64,000 bases of DNA from Chryseobacterium sp. Leaf404 (GTDB taxonomy: Bacteria > Bacteroidota > Bacteroidia > Flavobacteriales > Weeksellaceae): NCBI RefSeq assembly GCF_001424145.1, contig NZ_LMQM01000003.1, positions 1-64,000 on the forward strand. Reading direction: 5' to 3'. A program made the translations under genes and the position numbers. Positions 63,842-64,000 of this stretch are shown piece by piece. The notes below the pieces were generated by a model, which worked only from the letters and a program-made list of their open reading frames with translations, did not search any database and had not been told where the DNA came from. Position 1 is the first letter of the stretch, and every line of letters begins with the position of its first letter.

Positions 63842-64000
<159 letters not shown>

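Overview
The window is most likely chromosomal DNA of a Bacteroidota member, probably a Chryseobacterium-like Flavobacteriales/Weeksellaceae bacterium. This is inferred from low GC, a SusC/SusD pair, almost no Shine-Dalgarno sequences, several promoters fitting TTG-N19-21-TAnnTTTG, and a topoisomerase III + DUF3945 + HTH block typical of Bacteroidota conjugative elements. I see no rRNA, tRNA, CRISPR array or insertion sequence.

Region 1 (1-2.8 kb) is an AT-rich operon of small exported and membrane proteins. Two long members share an almost identical N-terminus (signal peptide, then GGCIPTPPPLD) and end in glycine-zipper tails. Each is followed by a tiny two-helix membrane protein. This is my best candidate for an undescribed system, perhaps secreted glycine-zipper toxins with immunity proteins. 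Region 2 (2.8-10.2 kb) mixes decayed gene fragments with intact DNA-repair genes (umuC-umuD and, divergently, a SRAP protein), an exported nuclease and a SecD-head lipo/secreted protein. Region 3 (10.2-17.2 kb) is a SusC-SusD-S9 peptidase operon, probably for peptide uptake. Upstream of it lies a long nested inverted repeat.

Region 4 (17.7-26.2 kb) looks like part of an integrated mobile element. It holds an HTH remnant, a PPP-type phosphatase next to a Ser/Thr kinase, an unknown protein, then topB, DUF3945 and excisionase-like HTH genes. No integrase or transfer genes are visible. A promoter and a terminator about 100 bp apart, with no clear gene between them, follow it.

Region 5 (26.2-64 kb) is a dense redox and xenobiotic-response region. 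It carries six SDRs, four paralogous F420-reductase-fold proteins, two LLM flavin monooxygenases, an aldo/keto reductase, an NQO-type flavoprotein, an NDH-2-like protein, a nitroreductase, a quinol-monooxygenase-like protein, DJ-1/PfpI and RidA proteins and a complete RND efflux operon. Thirteen regulators are interleaved: five AraC, two Crp/Fnr, three HxlR (one broken) and three TetR. Several regulators sit beside repeated operator-like sequences: perfect TGTGA-N6-TCACA boxes after both crp genes, GTTAC arrays around an HxlR gene, and a shared motif upstream of a TetR gene and its two downstream genes. The region also carries scars: a deletion joining two truncated divergent genes, an AraC remnant, and a ghost copy of the RND operon promoter.
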